Shown one piece after another: positions 39,818-50,043 of a DNA stretch of 64,000 bases. The notes beneath the pieces are model-generated. The model did not search any database. It worked only from the letters and a program-made list of their open reading frames with translations, and had not been told where the DNA came from. A program made the position numbers and the translations under genes. Position 1 is the first letter of the stretch, and each line of letters opens with the position of its first letter. The stretch is from an uncultured Tolumonas sp. (lineage in GTDB: Bacteria; Pseudomonadota; Gammaproteobacteria; Enterobacterales; Aeromonadaceae), in NCBI RefSeq assembly GCF_963676665.1, contig NZ_OY781378.1, forward strand, positions 248,001-312,000, in the 5' to 3' direction.

Positions 39818-42541
39818 ATGATCACCAAACTATTTACCAAGATCATTGGTAGTCGTAATGACCGCACAGTAAAAGCACTAAAAAAAATAGTTAAACAAAT
39901 CAATGAACTGGAGCCTCAATTCGCTTCTCTGGCTGATGTTGATTTACAAGCAAAAACCGCAGAATTCCGTCAGCGATTGCAGCAGGGTGAAGAGCTAGAG
40001 TCTTTATTACCCGAAGCTTTTGCTACCGTGCGTGAAGCATCTAAACGTGTGTTCAACATGCGTCATTTTGATGTGCAGTTGATGGGCGGCATGGTGCTGA
40101 ATAATAACCAAATCGCGGAAATGAAAACAGGTGAAGGTAAAACACTCACCGCAACTTTACCGGCTTACTTAAATGCATTGACCGGCCGTGGTGTGCATAT
40201 TGTCACAGTAAACGATTATCTGGCCCGCCGTGATGCGGAATGGAGCCGTCCATTGTTTGCTTTCCTCGGTATGACGGTCGGTTGTAATTTACCGGGTATG
40301 AGTCATGAAGAGAAACAAGAAGGTTATGCTTGTGACATTACCTACGGTACCAATAATGAATTTGGTTTCGACTATCTGCGCGACAATATGGCTTTTGCTG
40401 CAGAGCAGCGCGTTCAGCGTCCGCTTTATTATGCGCTAGTGGATGAAGTTGACTCCGTATTGATTGATGAAGCCCGTACGCCATTGATTATCTCTGGTGC
40501 GGCAGAAGACAGCTCTGAACTTTATATTAAAATCAATACATTGGTTCCATTGTTACAGAAACAAGATAAAGAAGACTCTGAAGAATATCAGGGTAATGGC
40601 CATTACACCGTGGATGAAAAAGCCCGTCAGGCTTATTTGACCGAGAATGGACAAATTTTTGTTGAAGAATGGCTGAAACAACAAGGTCTAATGACAGCCG
40701 AAGATTCTTTATTCTCAGTTGCTAACATTACTCTGTTACATCATGTGAACGCGGCATTACGTGCTAACACCTTGTTTGAACGCGATGTTGATTACATCGT
40801 TAAAGATGATGAAGTCGTTATCGTTGACGAACATACCGGCCGTACTATGGCTGGTCGCCGCTGGTCAGAAGGTTTGCATCAAGCCATCGAAGCCAAAGAA
40901 GGCGTAAAAATTCGCAATGAAAACCAGACGCTTGCCTCGATTACTTTCCAGAACTATTTCCGTTTATATGAAAAACTGGCCGGTATGACCGGGACTGCGG
41001 ATACTGAAGCTTATGAGTTCCAACAGATTTATGGCTTGGAAACAGTGGTATTGCCGACCAATCGTCCAATGATCCGTGATGATATGGGCGATTTAGTTTA
41101 TCTCACCGAACAAGAAAAATACGCCGCTATCATTGAAGATATTAAAATCCGTGTGGCAGAACAGCGTCCAGTTCTTGTTGGTACGATCTCGATTGAAAAC
41201 TCAGAACTGTTGTCTAATATCCTGACGAAAGAAGGGATTGAGCATAAAGTACTGAATGCTAAGTTCCATGCACAAGAAGCGCAAATTATTGCTCAGGCTG
41301 GTCGTCCAAGTGCAGTAACCATTGCTACCAATATGGCCGGTCGTGGTACCGACATCGTATTGGGTGGTAGCTGGCAAGCCGAGATCGATGAATTAGAGAA
41401 TCCAACAGCAGAACAGATCACTGCTATTAAAAATGCATGGCAGCAACGTCATGATGCAGTTATTGCAGCAGGTGGTTTACACATTATTGGTACCGAGCGT
41501 CACGAATCTCGCCGTATCGATAACCAGCTGCGTGGCCGTTCCGGTCGTCAAGGTGATCCTGGGTCTTCACGTTTCTATCTGTCGATGGAAGACAGTTTGA
41601 TGCGTATCTTCGCTTCTGATCGTGTCAGTGGCATGATGAAAAAATTGGGGATGGAACATGGCGAAGCCATTGAACATCCTTGGGTGAGCAAAGCAATCGA
41701 AAATGCACAGCGTAAAGTTGAAGGTCGTAACTTTGACATTCGTAAAAATCTGCTTGAATTTGATGATGTTGCCAATGATCAACGTAAAGTGGTTTATGAA
41801 CAGCGTAATGAATTATTAGAAAGTGCTGATATTTCAGGCACTATTCATATGATCAAAGCGGATGTCATCAACCGTATGATTGATCAGTACATTGCGCCAC
41901 ATTCACTGGATGAGAGTTGGGATATTGCTGGCTTAGAACTGCGTTTACGTGCTGATTTTGCTATCGATCTCCCGATTGCTCAGTGGATCAAAGATGATGA
42001 TAAGTTATACGAAGAAAAAATTCGTGAACGTATTATTGACGAAATTGAAGCCAGTTATGCACGTAAAGAAGAGCTGGCAGGCCATGAAGTACTGCGTCAA
42101 TTTGAAAAATCAGTGATGTTACAAACGTTGGATAATCTGTGGAAAGAACATTTGGCTGCTATGGATCATCTGCGTCAGGGTATTCATCTGCGTGGTTATG
42201 CGCAAAAAAATCCGAAACAGGAATACAAACGCGAGGCTTTTGAATTATTTACTCAAATGCTGGAAAACCTGAAACAACAGGTTGTGAGTATTGTGTGCCG
42301 AGTTCAGGTACAAGAGCCGGATGTTGATGCGATTGAAGAGCAACGTCGTCAATCAGAAGCAACTCAAGTACGTACTTACAGCCATGAAGAAACCAATGCA
42401 CTTGCTGAAGATGATGCAGGATCAGAACAAGATCCAAGTGCCGAACCGTTTGTGCGTGATAGCGTAAAAGTGGGACGAAATGATCCGTGCCCTTGCGGTT
42501 CCGGTAAAAAATACAAACATTGTCATGGCAAGTTAGACTGA
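39818..42541 (+). CDS. secA: Protein translocase ATPase SecA
   Basis: 907 residues, full length. Walker A motif [10 protein letters not shown], Walker B region [15 protein letters not shown], helicase motif [14 protein letters not shown], and a C-terminal zinc-binding tail ([17 protein letters not shown]) that contacts SecB and lipids. It drives preproteins through SecYEG. No secM regulator lies upstream, so the E. coli type of arrest control appears absent. Confidence 0.98.
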   Translation: MITKLFTKIIGSRNDRTVKALKKIVKQINELEPQFASLADVDLQAKTAEFRQRLQQGEELESLLPEAFATVREASKRVFNMRHFDVQLMGGMVLNNNQIAEMKTGEGKTLTATLPAYLNALTGRGVHIVTVNDYLARRDAEWSRPLFAFLGMTVGCNLPGMSHEEKQEGYACDITYGTNNEFGFDYLRDNMAFAAEQRVQRPLYYALVDEVDSVLIDEARTPLIISGAAEDSSELYIKINTLVPLLQKQDKEDSEEYQGNGHYTVDEKARQAYLTENGQIFVEEWLKQQGLMTAEDSLFSVANITLLHHVNAALRANTLFERDVDYIVKDDEVVIVDEHTGRTMAGRRWSEGLHQAIEAKEGVKIRNENQTLASITFQNYFRLYEKLAGMTGTADTEAYEFQQIYGLETVVLPTNRPMIRDDMGDLVYLTEQEKYAAIIEDIKIRVAEQRPVLVGTISIENSELLSNILTKEGIEHKVLNAKFHAQEAQIIAQAGRPSAVTIATNMAGRGTDIVLGGSWQAEIDELENPTAEQITAIKNAWQQRHDAVIAAGGLHIIGTERHESRRIDNQLRGRSGRQGDPGSSRFYLSMEDSLMRIFASDRVSGMMKKLGMEHGEAIEHPWVSKAIENAQRKVEGRNFDIRKNLLEFDDVANDQRKVVYEQRNELLESADISGTIHMIKADVINRMIDQYIAPHSLDESWDIAGLELRLRADFAIDLPIAQWIKDDDKLYEEKIRERIIDEIEASYARKEELAGHEVLRQFEKSVMLQTLDNLWKEHLAAMDHLRQGIHLRGYAQKNPKQEYKREAFELFTQMLENLKQQVVSIVCRVQVQEPDVDAIEEQRRQSEATQVRTYSHEETNALAEDDAGSEQDPSAEPFVRDSVKVGRNDPCPCGSGKKYKHCHGKLD

Positions 42542-42560
42542 TTTATTTATATTAATATTC

Positions 42561-42584
42561 AAAGGCGACTTCGGTCGCCTTTTT
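42561..42584 (+). terminator. Intrinsic terminator of secA
   Basis: A 9-bp stem AAAGGCGAC / GTCGCCTTT closed by the stable TTCG tetraloop, followed by TTTTTG. It lies 20 bp after the secA stop. Confidence 0.9.
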
Positions 42585-42600
42585 GTTAGCAGGAATATGT

Positions 42601-43005
42601 ATGAAACCAGTATGGGTCGCAGTGGGTGTTATTTATGATCCCAAACAAGGATATTTTATTTGTCGCCGTGCAACGCATCAGCATCAGGGTGGGAAATGGG
42701 AATTTCCAGGTGGAAAAGTTGAATTAGAAGAGACTGTTCAACAAGCATTACAGAGAGAATTACAGGAAGAAATCGGTATTAATGTTACCACTGCAGAGCC
42801 TTTATTAGTCATCGAACATAATTACAGCGATAAATCGGTAAAACTAGATGTGTGGTTAGTTACTGAATTTACAGGTAAAGCCCAAAGTTTAGAGGGATTG
42901 GAAAATCGTTGGGTACAGTTCAATGAACTAAGCCAACTCGATTTCCCCGATGCAAACAGACCGATCATTGCTGTTTTATCTAAACGAACAGAAGGGCTTA
43001 TTTAG
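42601..43005 (+). CDS. mutT: 8-oxo-dGTP diphosphatase MutT
   Basis: 134 residues from the ATG at 42601, with AGGA 8 bases upstream. The Nudix box [20 protein letters not shown] is complete (G-x5-E-x7-RE-x2-EE-x-G). It hydrolyses oxidised dGTP and prevents A-to-C mutations. It is next to secA, as in E. coli, and its end overlaps the convergent yacG by 4 bp. Confidence 0.93.
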   Translation: MKPVWVAVGVIYDPKQGYFICRRATHQHQGGKWEFPGGKVELEETVQQALQRELQEEIGINVTTAEPLLVIEHNYSDKSVKLDVWLVTEFTGKAQSLEGLENRWVQFNELSQLDFPDANRPIIAVLSKRTEGLI

Positions 43006-43217
43006 TCTTGATCTAATAACTCCAGATCTTCAGGCGATAATTGCAGTGAGGCTATTTTCGAGGTTGATTCATCTTCATCGGCAATGCGACGTTCTTCACT
43101 AAACCATTCCCCAAGATCAATTAGACGGCAACGTTCGCTGCAGAATGGTCGATAGCTATTTTCAGGGATCCAACTAACCAATTTACTGCAAGTCGGGCAT
43201 TTAACTTCCAAGATCAT
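43002..43217 (-). CDS. yacG: DNA gyrase inhibitor / zinc-binding protein YacG
   Basis: 71 residues. The four zinc ligands are CPTC near residue 8 and CSERC-type cysteines near 27-31 ([14 protein letters not shown]). YacG binds GyrB and inhibits gyrase. Here it follows coaE directly, without the zapD gene found between them in E. coli. Confidence 0.92.
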   Translation of the reverse strand: MILEVKCPTCSKLVSWIPENSYRPFCSERCRLIDLGEWFSEERRIADEDESTSKIASLQLSPEDLELLDQD

Positions 43218-43293
43218 TACCTCTGAAAAAGTGTATTAGACACTACTAAGTCGTACGATTATACCATATCGAAGGTCGTATATTCTTGAACGA

Positions 43294-43899
43294 TTAATGC
43301 TGACGTGCTAGCGAGAGATAAGTTTGATGTAGCTTATTGATCGTATTTTGACGTTGTTCGTATGTTACGTTATCACCATTAAATAGGATGTCATCTGCGA
43401 GAGTTAACCGTTTTTGACGTGGATATTGAGAGGATATGATTGCCTGAACTTGTGCTTCTGTCGTGTTATCTCGCTGCATAGTTCGTCGGATTTGTGTTGC
43501 TTCATCAACATCGATCACCAATGTTCGTTGTACCAATGACTGCAGATTATTTTCAAACAGCAGCGGTATCATCAGTATGCAATAAGGGCCGATGGTCTCT
43601 TGGCATTGCTGTAGCATGCGCTCTCGAATTAATGGATGCAGTAGGTTATTAAGCCATTGTCGTGCTTGTTCATCGGCAAACACTTTATCTCGTAACTGGC
43701 GACGATCTAACGACCCATCGGTGAGTAATATTGATTCACCAAAATGATCGGATATTGCTTTTAAAGCCAATTCTCCAGGCTGTACGACTTCTCGGGCTGT
43801 TTGGTCAGCATCAATACATGGTACACCAAGCTTGAAAAAATGCTGAGCCACCGTTGATTTTCCAGAGCCAATACCGCCAGTCAGACCGACAATAAACAT
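43294..43899 (-). CDS. coaE: Dephospho-CoA kinase
   Basis: 201 residues. P-loop GLTGGIGSGKSTVAQ at the start and the CoA-binding DADQTAREV motif. It phosphorylates dephospho-CoA in the last step of coenzyme A synthesis. Its ATG overlaps the pilD stop by one base, so it is co-transcribed with the pilus genes. Confidence 0.96.
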   Translation of the reverse strand: MFIVGLTGGIGSGKSTVAQHFFKLGVPCIDADQTAREVVQPGELALKAISDHFGESILLTDGSLDRRQLRDKVFADEQARQWLNNLLHPLIRERMLQQCQETIGPYCILMIPLLFENNLQSLVQRTLVIDVDEATQIRRTMQRDNTTEAQVQAIISSQYPRQKRLTLADDILFNGDNVTYEQRQNTINKLHQTYLSLARQH

Positions 43900-44774
43900 C
43901 AGCTGATCAACCCGAGATACCAGTTGGTTATCTGGTTACCCCAGAGTAATGCGATCCAGCCAGCAATCGCGAGGTAAGGGCCAAAGGGCATCGGCTTTCC
44001 TTGCTGTTGCTGTTTCATCACTATTAATGTAATGCCCAGCACTGCGCCAACGCAGGATGATAAGATCAATATTAACGGGAGCGACTGCCAACCTAACCAA
44101 GCACCTAATGCGGCAAGTAATTTGAAATCACCGTACCCCATGCCTTCTTTACCGGTAAGTAGTTTGAAGGCCCAGTAAAGAGACCAGAGCACCATATAAC
44201 CAGCAATAGCGCCAATTACAGCATCAGCCAATGGAACGAACTGTTGTGACAGATTCAGTAGTAAACCGATCCAAAGCAAAGGCAAGGTTAATTGATCGGG
44301 TAATAATAATTTATCAAGATCGATAAAGGTTAATGCTAACAATATCCAGGTTAGCAGTAATGCTCCGGCTAAAGCCCAACTTGGTGGGTAATACAAAGCA
44401 ACAGCAACGGACGCTAATGCACACAATAACTCAACCAATGGATAACGGGCACTGATAGGTTGATGGCATGAACTGCAGCGGCCTTTTAGGAATAACCAAC
44501 TGAATAGTGGGATATTTTCTAAGGCAGTAATTTTATGCCCGCAATGTGGGCAAGATGAACGAGGCAAGAACAGGTTATAGCATTCTGACGAAACTGTACT
44601 ACTGTCATTACTAGAAAAATAGTCTTGATACTCCTGCTGCCAACTGCGTTCCAGCATAATAGGCAATCGGTGAATCAGAACGTTTAAAAAGCTACCAACC
44701 AGCAGAGAGAATAAGCCTAACAGGAAAAAATATAGCCAGTGATACTGGCTATAAAGCATAAAAATGAGATCCAT
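43899..44774 (-). CDS. pilD: Type IV prepilin peptidase / N-methyltransferase
   Basis: 291 residues with about eight membrane helices. The N-terminal cytoplasmic domain has two CxxC pairs (CPHC and CSSC). Catalytic aspartates lie in FIDLDKLLLPD and GYGDFKLLAA. It cuts the leader peptide of type IV prepilins and type II pseudopilins and methylates the new N-terminus. It follows pilC by 15 bp. In Aeromonas the homologue (TapD) serves both pili and type II secretion. Confidence 0.96.
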   Translation of the reverse strand: MDLIFMLYSQYHWLYFFLLGLFSLLVGSFLNVLIHRLPIMLERSWQQEYQDYFSSNDSSTVSSECYNLFLPRSSCPHCGHKITALENIPLFSWLFLKGRCSSCHQPISARYPLVELLCALASVAVALYYPPSWALAGALLLTWILLALTFIDLDKLLLPDQLTLPLLWIGLLLNLSQQFVPLADAVIGAIAGYMVLWSLYWAFKLLTGKEGMGYGDFKLLAALGAWLGWQSLPLILILSSCVGAVLGITLIVMKQQQQGKPMPFGPYLAIAGWIALLWGNQITNWYLGLIS

Positions 44775-44789
44775 GAATAACCAACTAAA

Positions 44790-46046
44790 TTAATGAATAA
44801 CGCTGCCGAGTTTGAATATAGGCAAGTACATGGCGATAACCAATCCGCCGACTAAAATACCCAACACAACCATGATCAATGGTTCAATCATACTGGATAA
44901 GGCATCTACTGCATCATCTACTTGTTGTTCATAAATGCCGGCCACTTTCGACAACATATCATCCAGTGAGCCTGATTCCTCACCAATCATGATCATTTGA
45001 ATGACCATTTCAGGGAAGACTTCAGTCGTGCGCATCGCGACGTTCATTTGCATGCCGGACATCACTTCATTACGCACAGATAGGATCGCCTTACGGTAGA
45101 CTGCATTACCCGATGAGCCTGCAGCAGCTACTAAACCATCAATCAATGGCAGGCCAGCTGCAAATGTGGTCGATAAAGTACGAGCATAACGGGCTAACGC
45201 TGCTTTTTGTAAAATATTACCCACGATAGGTAAACGTAGAATAAATTTATCAGTGCCATCACGTACTGATTCCATCCGACGATATGAATGAATATAAACA
45301 AAAATCAGCGCAATCAAGACTCCAGCTAGAAAATACCAATAGTGTTGAACTATATTCGATAAATTGATAACCATACGGGTAAAAGCGGGTAGTTCTGCAC
45401 CAAAGCTTTTAAAAATCTTATCAAATTCTGGTACGACATATAAAAGCAGAATTGCTGTAACTACTAATGCCACAATAATAACGGTTGCTGGATAAAACAG
45501 TGCTTTTTTGATTTTTGATTTTAGTGCTTCGGCTTTTTCTTTATAGATAGCAATGCGATCGAAAATAGCATCAAGTGCACCTGATTGTTCACCGGAAGAG
45601 ACTAAATCACAATATAGATCGTCAAAATATCGCGGGTATTGGCGTAATGCTTTCGACGGTGGGATGCCTGCTTCTATCTCAGTGCATATATTGGCCAGCA
45701 TTTCGCGCATTGGTTTCTTTTCATGGCTGCCAGCGAGTAATTGCAAGGTTTGAACTAGTGGCACACCTGCGGTTAGCATGGTCGATATTTGGCGGGTTAA
45801 TACCGCAATATCCATTGGCTTGATAGATTGGCCGTATTGCGCCAGAAATGATTCAGATTTACGACGAATTTTCTTTACTACAATTCCTTGTCGGATTAAA
45901 TCAGCTTTAGCCTGCGACAACGTTTCAGCTTTCATTTCCCCAGAAATGGGCTGTCCACGACGATTAACACCGGACCAAGTAAATACCAATGTCACTTTGG
46001 GCTTATTTGCCGCGTTGGCTGCGGTACGTTGTTGAGTCACGGCCAT
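44790..46046 (-). CDS. pilC: Type IV pilus inner-membrane platform protein PilC
   Basis: 418 residues of the GspF/PilC family: two repeated GspF domains with membrane helices near 180-205, 225-250 and 385-405. Typical motifs are QLLAGSHEKKPMREML and SGEQSGALDAIFDRIA, with the matching second-domain GEESGSLDDMLSKVA. It forms the platform on which PilB assembles pilin. It lies 17 bp after pilB. Confidence 0.95.
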   Translation of the reverse strand: MAVTQQRTAANAANKPKVTLVFTWSGVNRRGQPISGEMKAETLSQAKADLIRQGIVVKKIRRKSESFLAQYGQSIKPMDIAVLTRQISTMLTAGVPLVQTLQLLAGSHEKKPMREMLANICTEIEAGIPPSKALRQYPRYFDDLYCDLVSSGEQSGALDAIFDRIAIYKEKAEALKSKIKKALFYPATVIIVALVVTAILLLYVVPEFDKIFKSFGAELPAFTRMVINLSNIVQHYWYFLAGVLIALIFVYIHSYRRMESVRDGTDKFILRLPIVGNILQKAALARYARTLSTTFAAGLPLIDGLVAAAGSSGNAVYRKAILSVRNEVMSGMQMNVAMRTTEVFPEMVIQMIMIGEESGSLDDMLSKVAGIYEQQVDDAVDALSSMIEPLIMVVLGILVGGLVIAMYLPIFKLGSVIH

Positions 46047-46063
46047 AATTATTCTTCCTTAAA

Positions 46064-47782
46064 TTAGACGCAAGTTACCCGGTTGACTTCAGCCAGACTG
46101 GTAACACCGATACGCGCTTTCTCAAGCCCTGAACGATAGAGTGTCATCATGCCTTCTTTAATAGCCATTTGAGCTATTTGTAATGAATTACCACCTTCCA
46201 TGATGAGATTAGCAATATTTTCAGACATCGGCATCATTTCATAGATACCCACACGCCCTTTATAACCGTTGGAGCATTCACTGCATCCTATTGGTTTATA
46301 TAATGTAATACCTGCAGCGACCTCATCATGAGTATAGCCCATCTCTAATAACTCATTATCAGGTATATGGTGTGGCTGTTTACAATGAGGGCAAAGACGG
46401 CGAGCGAGTCGTTGGGCCATAATTAAAGTAACCGAAGAGGCAACGTTAAACGCGGGTACGCCCATATTCAGCAAACGGGTCAATGTTTCAGCTGATGAGT
46501 TAGTATGTAGCGTTGATAACACTAAGTGACCTGTCTGCGCGGCTTTAATTGCAATTTCAGCGGTTTCTAGATCGCGGATTTCACCAACCATCACCACATC
46601 AGGATCTTGACGCAAGAATGAGCGCAGCGCACCAGCAAAAGTCAGACCGGCTTTCGGATTGATCTGTACCTGATTGATACCGGTTAGGTTGATTTCAATT
46701 GGATCTTCTGCGGTAGAGATGTTTAATTCAGAGGTATTAAGAATATTTAAGCCAGTATACAGTGACACGGTTTTACCCGAACCGGTTGGGCCGGTGACCA
46801 AAATCATGCCCTGAGGCTTGGCAAGTGTATCGAGATAGAGTTTTTTCTGTTTATCATCAAAACCCAGCATTTCAATATTAAGGCTGGCGGCCGATGAATC
46901 GAGAATACGCAGCACGACTTTTTCGCCCCACATGGTGGGCAAAGTACTGACACGCAGATCTATTGAACGGTTTTTGGCTAGTTTTAACTTAATGCGGCCA
47001 TCTTGTGGTAAACGACGCTCAGCAATATCCAAACGCGCCATTACCTTTAAGCGTGCTGAAAACCGGTTAGCCAGATTGACGGGGGGGGTGGCAACTTCAT
47101 ATAAAATACCGTCGATACGAAAGCGGATACGGTATTTTTTCTCATACGGTTCAAAGTGCAGGTCAGATGCGCCTTTGCGAACCGCATCAAGCAACACTTT
47201 ATTAATATATTTTACGATGGGTGCATCGTCTTCACTGTTAGTTTCGGCAGTTTCCTGAAGGCGGGCATCATCAACATCACTTACTTCAATATCACCGATT
47301 GCATCATCACCCATCGATTTAGAAAATTCATCTTCGGTTGGTTCAAGCAGTCGATTGATGGCCGATTGTAATTTGCGTTCATCAACCAGCAGTGCTTCGG
47401 TGTGTAAACTGAAGGTGAAACCGAAGTCTTCTAATGCAGTGACATTGGTAGGGTCAGAAACGGCGATAAATAGCGTATTACCTTGGGTGTAAATCGGTAA
47501 CGCATGGTGTTTTTCAATCAGTTTGATATTGAGATATTTCTGTGGGATCTCGGTTAATTCAAAGGCATCAAGATCGAGCAGTGGTATGCCATATTCCTGT
47601 TCGCACAGTTCGGCTAACTGGGTGCTGCTGATAATGTCATTATCGATCAGGTAGGTAACCAGTGTTTTCTTTTCGCTGCGGGCTTTATCTTGCAGTTGAG
47701 AGGTTTGGTGATCTTGAATGATGCCAGCACGGATAAGACTGACTAACAAACCATTGGCCGGTACATTCACAAATAAATCCAC
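46064..47782 (-). CDS. pilB: Type IV pilus assembly ATPase PilB
   Basis: 572 residues. An N-terminal GspE/MshEN-type domain, then the ATPase with Walker [16 protein letters not shown], Asp and Walker B boxes ([12 protein letters not shown]) and a zinc tetracysteine motif (CPHC ... CSEC). It powers pilus extension from the cytoplasm. An eight-G run at 47082-47089 stays in frame. Separated from pilA by a strong hairpin, so it probably receives fewer transcripts. Confidence 0.96.
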   Translation of the reverse strand: MDLFVNVPANGLLVSLIRAGIIQDHQTSQLQDKARSEKKTLVTYLIDNDIISSTQLAELCEQEYGIPLLDLDAFELTEIPQKYLNIKLIEKHHALPIYTQGNTLFIAVSDPTNVTALEDFGFTFSLHTEALLVDERKLQSAINRLLEPTEDEFSKSMGDDAIGDIEVSDVDDARLQETAETNSEDDAPIVKYINKVLLDAVRKGASDLHFEPYEKKYRIRFRIDGILYEVATPPVNLANRFSARLKVMARLDIAERRLPQDGRIKLKLAKNRSIDLRVSTLPTMWGEKVVLRILDSSAASLNIEMLGFDDKQKKLYLDTLAKPQGMILVTGPTGSGKTVSLYTGLNILNTSELNISTAEDPIEINLTGINQVQINPKAGLTFAGALRSFLRQDPDVVMVGEIRDLETAEIAIKAAQTGHLVLSTLHTNSSAETLTRLLNMGVPAFNVASSVTLIMAQRLARRLCPHCKQPHHIPDNELLEMGYTHDEVAAGITLYKPIGCSECSNGYKGRVGIYEMMPMSENIANLIMEGGNSLQIAQMAIKEGMMTLYRSGLEKARIGVTSLAEVNRVTCV

Positions 47783-47791
47783 TCCAAATTT

Positions 47792-47833
47792 AAAATTAAA
47801 TCTAGCGATATACTTATCGCTAGATTTAATTTT
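47792..47833 (-). terminator. Perfect 18-bp hairpin between pilA and pilB
   Basis: Eighteen perfectly paired bases on each arm (47792-47809 and 47816-47833) around a 6-base loop, AT-rich at the base and GC-richer near the loop. On the minus strand it lies 6 bp after the pilA stop and is followed by AAATTTGG. It likely works as a partial terminator or mRNA stabiliser for pilA. Confidence 0.8.
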
Positions 47834-47839
47834 ATCGGA

Positions 47840-48274
47840 TTAACAAATATCTTGAGCTCTACAGGTAATATTGGCAGCAGTAGCACTTAAAGCCCAAACA
47901 ACAGAACCATTAGTTGCTGTAGGTTCGATAGAGTACGTTTGACCATTTAAGCCACCAGTTGTATCCGCAGTTACTAGAATCTTGCCATCTGTGACACTGA
48001 TTGATGCGACATGACCTGCGGCATAGTCGGCCGCTGCGGCTTTAAAGGACCAACCTTCACCACTGGCACCTAAATCGCATGCTGTAAACGCTTGTGTATT
48101 CAAATAGCATAGTTCTACTTGAGCTTTAATTGGATTTACTGAATTTACAACTTCAGAGAATCTTGCTTTTGCAGTATATGTTTGATACGCAGGCATGGCA
48201 ACTGCAGCCAAAATTGCTACGATCGCTACTACGATCATTAATTCAATAAGGGTAAAACCGGATTGTTTTTTCAT
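47840..48274 (-). CDS. pilA: Major type IV pilin (prepilin)
   Basis: 144 residues from the ATG at 48274, with AAGGA 8 bases upstream; the frame is open much further upstream but this is not coding. The type IVa prepilin signature KKQSG|FTLIELMIVVAIVAI gives cleavage by PilD after Gly6, followed by the conserved Glu5 of the mature protein. Cysteines near 76 and 82, and two more at the C-terminus (ITCRAQDIC), could form disulfide loops. It polymerises into the pilus fibre. Confidence 0.95.
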   Translation of the reverse strand: MKKQSGFTLIELMIVVAIVAILAAVAMPAYQTYTAKARFSEVVNSVNPIKAQVELCYLNTQAFTACDLGASGEGWSFKAAAADYAAGHVASISVTDGKILVTADTTGGLNGQTYSIEPTATNGSVVWALSATAANITCRAQDIC

Positions 48275-48354
48275 GATTAGTTTCCTTACAGTTAAACTGT
48301 ATTCCTGTTTTAGATGAGTGAGCTGAATGCTCAGTTCTGATCGAGCACAAATAA

Positions 48355-48383
48355 AGTGTAGCCGCACATGTAAAATACGTCCA
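48355..48383 (-). promoter_or_regulatory. Probable sigma-70 promoter of pilA
   Basis: On the minus strand TGGACG (48378-48383) and TACACT (48355-48360) are 17 bases apart, each 4 of 6 to consensus. The leader would be about 75 bases. I found no GG-N10-GC sigma-54 site here, unlike many pilA genes. Confidence 0.45.
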
Positions 48384-48517
48384 CGCTCTGTTGAGTCTAA
48401 CGAATAACAGATTACAAATTTGTGATGGTAAAGGGAATTTTTATCTTTTGGTTTTGCTGCAGAAGATTGATTTTTATTGCTATTGTGTAAAAGTTGACAG
48501 GGTTTAGACTGAGTCAA

Positions 48518-48552
48518 CAGAGTAAAACAAACCTATGTGTTGTTTTACTCTG
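48518..48552 (-). terminator. Hairpin after purD
   Basis: A perfect 13-bp stem CAGAGTAAAACAA / TTGTTTTACTCTG around a 9-base loop, 25 bp after the purD stop. AT-rich and without a long U-run, so its strength is uncertain. With the pilA promoter this accounts for what I can see in the 302-bp pilA-purD gap. Confidence 0.5.
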
Positions 48553-48576
48553 TTCATAATCAGAATGAAAGGCTAA

Positions 48577-49863
48577 TTATTTCTGTTCGCGGGCGATAGC
48601 ACGCCAGGCGATGTCTTTGCGATAGTAGATACCGTCCCAATGGATGGTGGCTGCAAGCGCATAGGCATTTTTCTGTGCTTCTGCGACAGTTTGACCTAAC
48701 GCAGTGGCACATAACACACGCCCGCCAGCGGTAATTACATTACCATCTTGCTCGGCGGTGCCGGCATGGAAAACTTTGGCGGCATCTGATTCATTCGTCG
48801 ACAAGCCTTCGATAACATCACCTTTTTGCACTTCTGCTGGATAACCGGCTGCGGCTAAAACAACACCTACCGCTGGGCGAGGGTCATAATCAGCGGTTTT
48901 CTGATCTAACTGTTCAGCACATGCAGCCAGACACAATTCCACCAAATCAGAGCGCATCCGCAGCATGATCGGTTGAGTTTCGGGGTCACCGAAACGGCAG
49001 TTAAATTCGATTACCTTTGGGTTGCCTTGTTGGTCGATCATCAAACCAGCATACAGGAAACCAGTATAAGGGTTACCTTCTGCGGCCATGCCTTGCACGG
49101 TTGGCCAAATCACTTGCTGCATGACACGATCATGTACTTCTTGTGTAACGACTGGGGCTGGTGAGTATGCTCCCATGCCGCCCGTGTTGGGGCCAGTGTC
49201 GCCATTACCAATACGTTTATGATCTTGGCTGGTGGCCATTGGTAACACGTTTTTGCCATCGACCATGACGATGAACGAGGCTTCTTCGCCATCAAGGAAT
49301 TCTTCGATGACGACACGGCTGCCAGCATCACCAAAGGCATTACCAGACAGCATATCGCGCACGGCGTCTTCGGCTTCTTCGAGTGTCATGGCAACGATCA
49401 CGCCTTTACCGGCGGCTAAACCGTCAGCTTTTACCACAATCGGTGCGCCTTGCTGGCGTAAATAAGCCAACGCTGGTTCGATTTCAGTAAAATTTTGGTA
49501 AGCAGCAGACGGAATGTTATGGCGTGCTAAGAAATCTTTAGTGAATGCTTTTGAGCCTTCTAACTGAGCTGCTGCTTGCGTTGGGCCAAAAATTTTTAAG
49601 CCTTCAGCGCGGAAAGCGTCAACAACACCAATCACCAGCGGCGCTTCCGGGCCGACAATGGTCAGGCCGATGTTTTGTTCTTTGGCAAAAGCTAATAATG
49701 CCGGAACGTCAGTGGCGCTGATATTCACATTTTCAACTTTGGCTTCACGGGCTGAACCGGTGTTACCGGGTGCGACAAACACTTTGTCGGCCAGAGGTGA
49801 TTGTGCGGCTTTCCATGCAAGTGCATGTTCACGACCGCCATTACCGATAATTAAGATATTCAT
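48577..49863 (-). CDS. purD: Phosphoribosylamine-glycine ligase
   Basis: 428 residues, ATP-grasp enzyme. NILIIGNGGREHALAWK at the start, the ATP-grasp region IVVKADGLAAGKGVIVA and the signature RFGDPETQP are present. It joins glycine to phosphoribosylamine in purine synthesis. It lies 180 bp downstream of purH on the same strand, a normal pairing with a longer gap than usual. Confidence 0.97.
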   Translation of the reverse strand: MNILIIGNGGREHALAWKAAQSPLADKVFVAPGNTGSAREAKVENVNISATDVPALLAFAKEQNIGLTIVGPEAPLVIGVVDAFRAEGLKIFGPTQAAAQLEGSKAFTKDFLARHNIPSAAYQNFTEIEPALAYLRQQGAPIVVKADGLAAGKGVIVAMTLEEAEDAVRDMLSGNAFGDAGSRVVIEEFLDGEEASFIVMVDGKNVLPMATSQDHKRIGNGDTGPNTGGMGAYSPAPVVTQEVHDRVMQQVIWPTVQGMAAEGNPYTGFLYAGLMIDQQGNPKVIEFNCRFGDPETQPIMLRMRSDLVELCLAACAEQLDQKTADYDPRPAVGVVLAAAGYPAEVQKGDVIEGLSTNESDAAKVFHAGTAEQDGNVITAGGRVLCATALGQTVAEAQKNAYALAATIHWDGIYYRKDIAWRAIAREQK

Positions 49864-49921
49864 TTGATTCTCTCTTAATTTTTAAAATTCAGAACATCAA
49901 TTTAAAAATCTAAGTGGTGTT

Positions 49922-50026
49922 CTGGCAGGATAGAAGGCGAGGAACTGGTTGGGAGGGGCACCGCAGTTGACTGATTGTCAATGAGGATGCACATTCCGGC
50001 CAGTAACGAAGCATTCTGCCTGCCAG
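49922..50026 (-). other. Long-range inverted repeat between purH and purD
   Basis: CTGGCAGG (49922-49929) and CCTGCCAG (50019-50026) pair perfectly, with further partial matches outside, enclosing about 90 bases. It could fold the purH-purD leader into one large stem-loop. Significance unknown. Confidence 0.4.
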
Positions 50027-50043
50027 GACAGCACGGGGAAAGA

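Noticed and set aside
47082-47089. Eight-G run in pilB as a phase-variation tract
   Set aside because: The reading frame is intact and G-runs of this length can occur by chance through proline/glycine codons; no evidence of length variation is available.
48275-48517. N-terminal extension of pilA
   Set aside because: The prepilin leader MKKQSG with a good ribosome site fixes the start at 48274; the upstream sequence contains the likely promoter.
48275-48576. Sigma-54 promoter for pilA
   Set aside because: No GG-N10-GC element was found in the right orientation; a sigma-70-like pair fits better.
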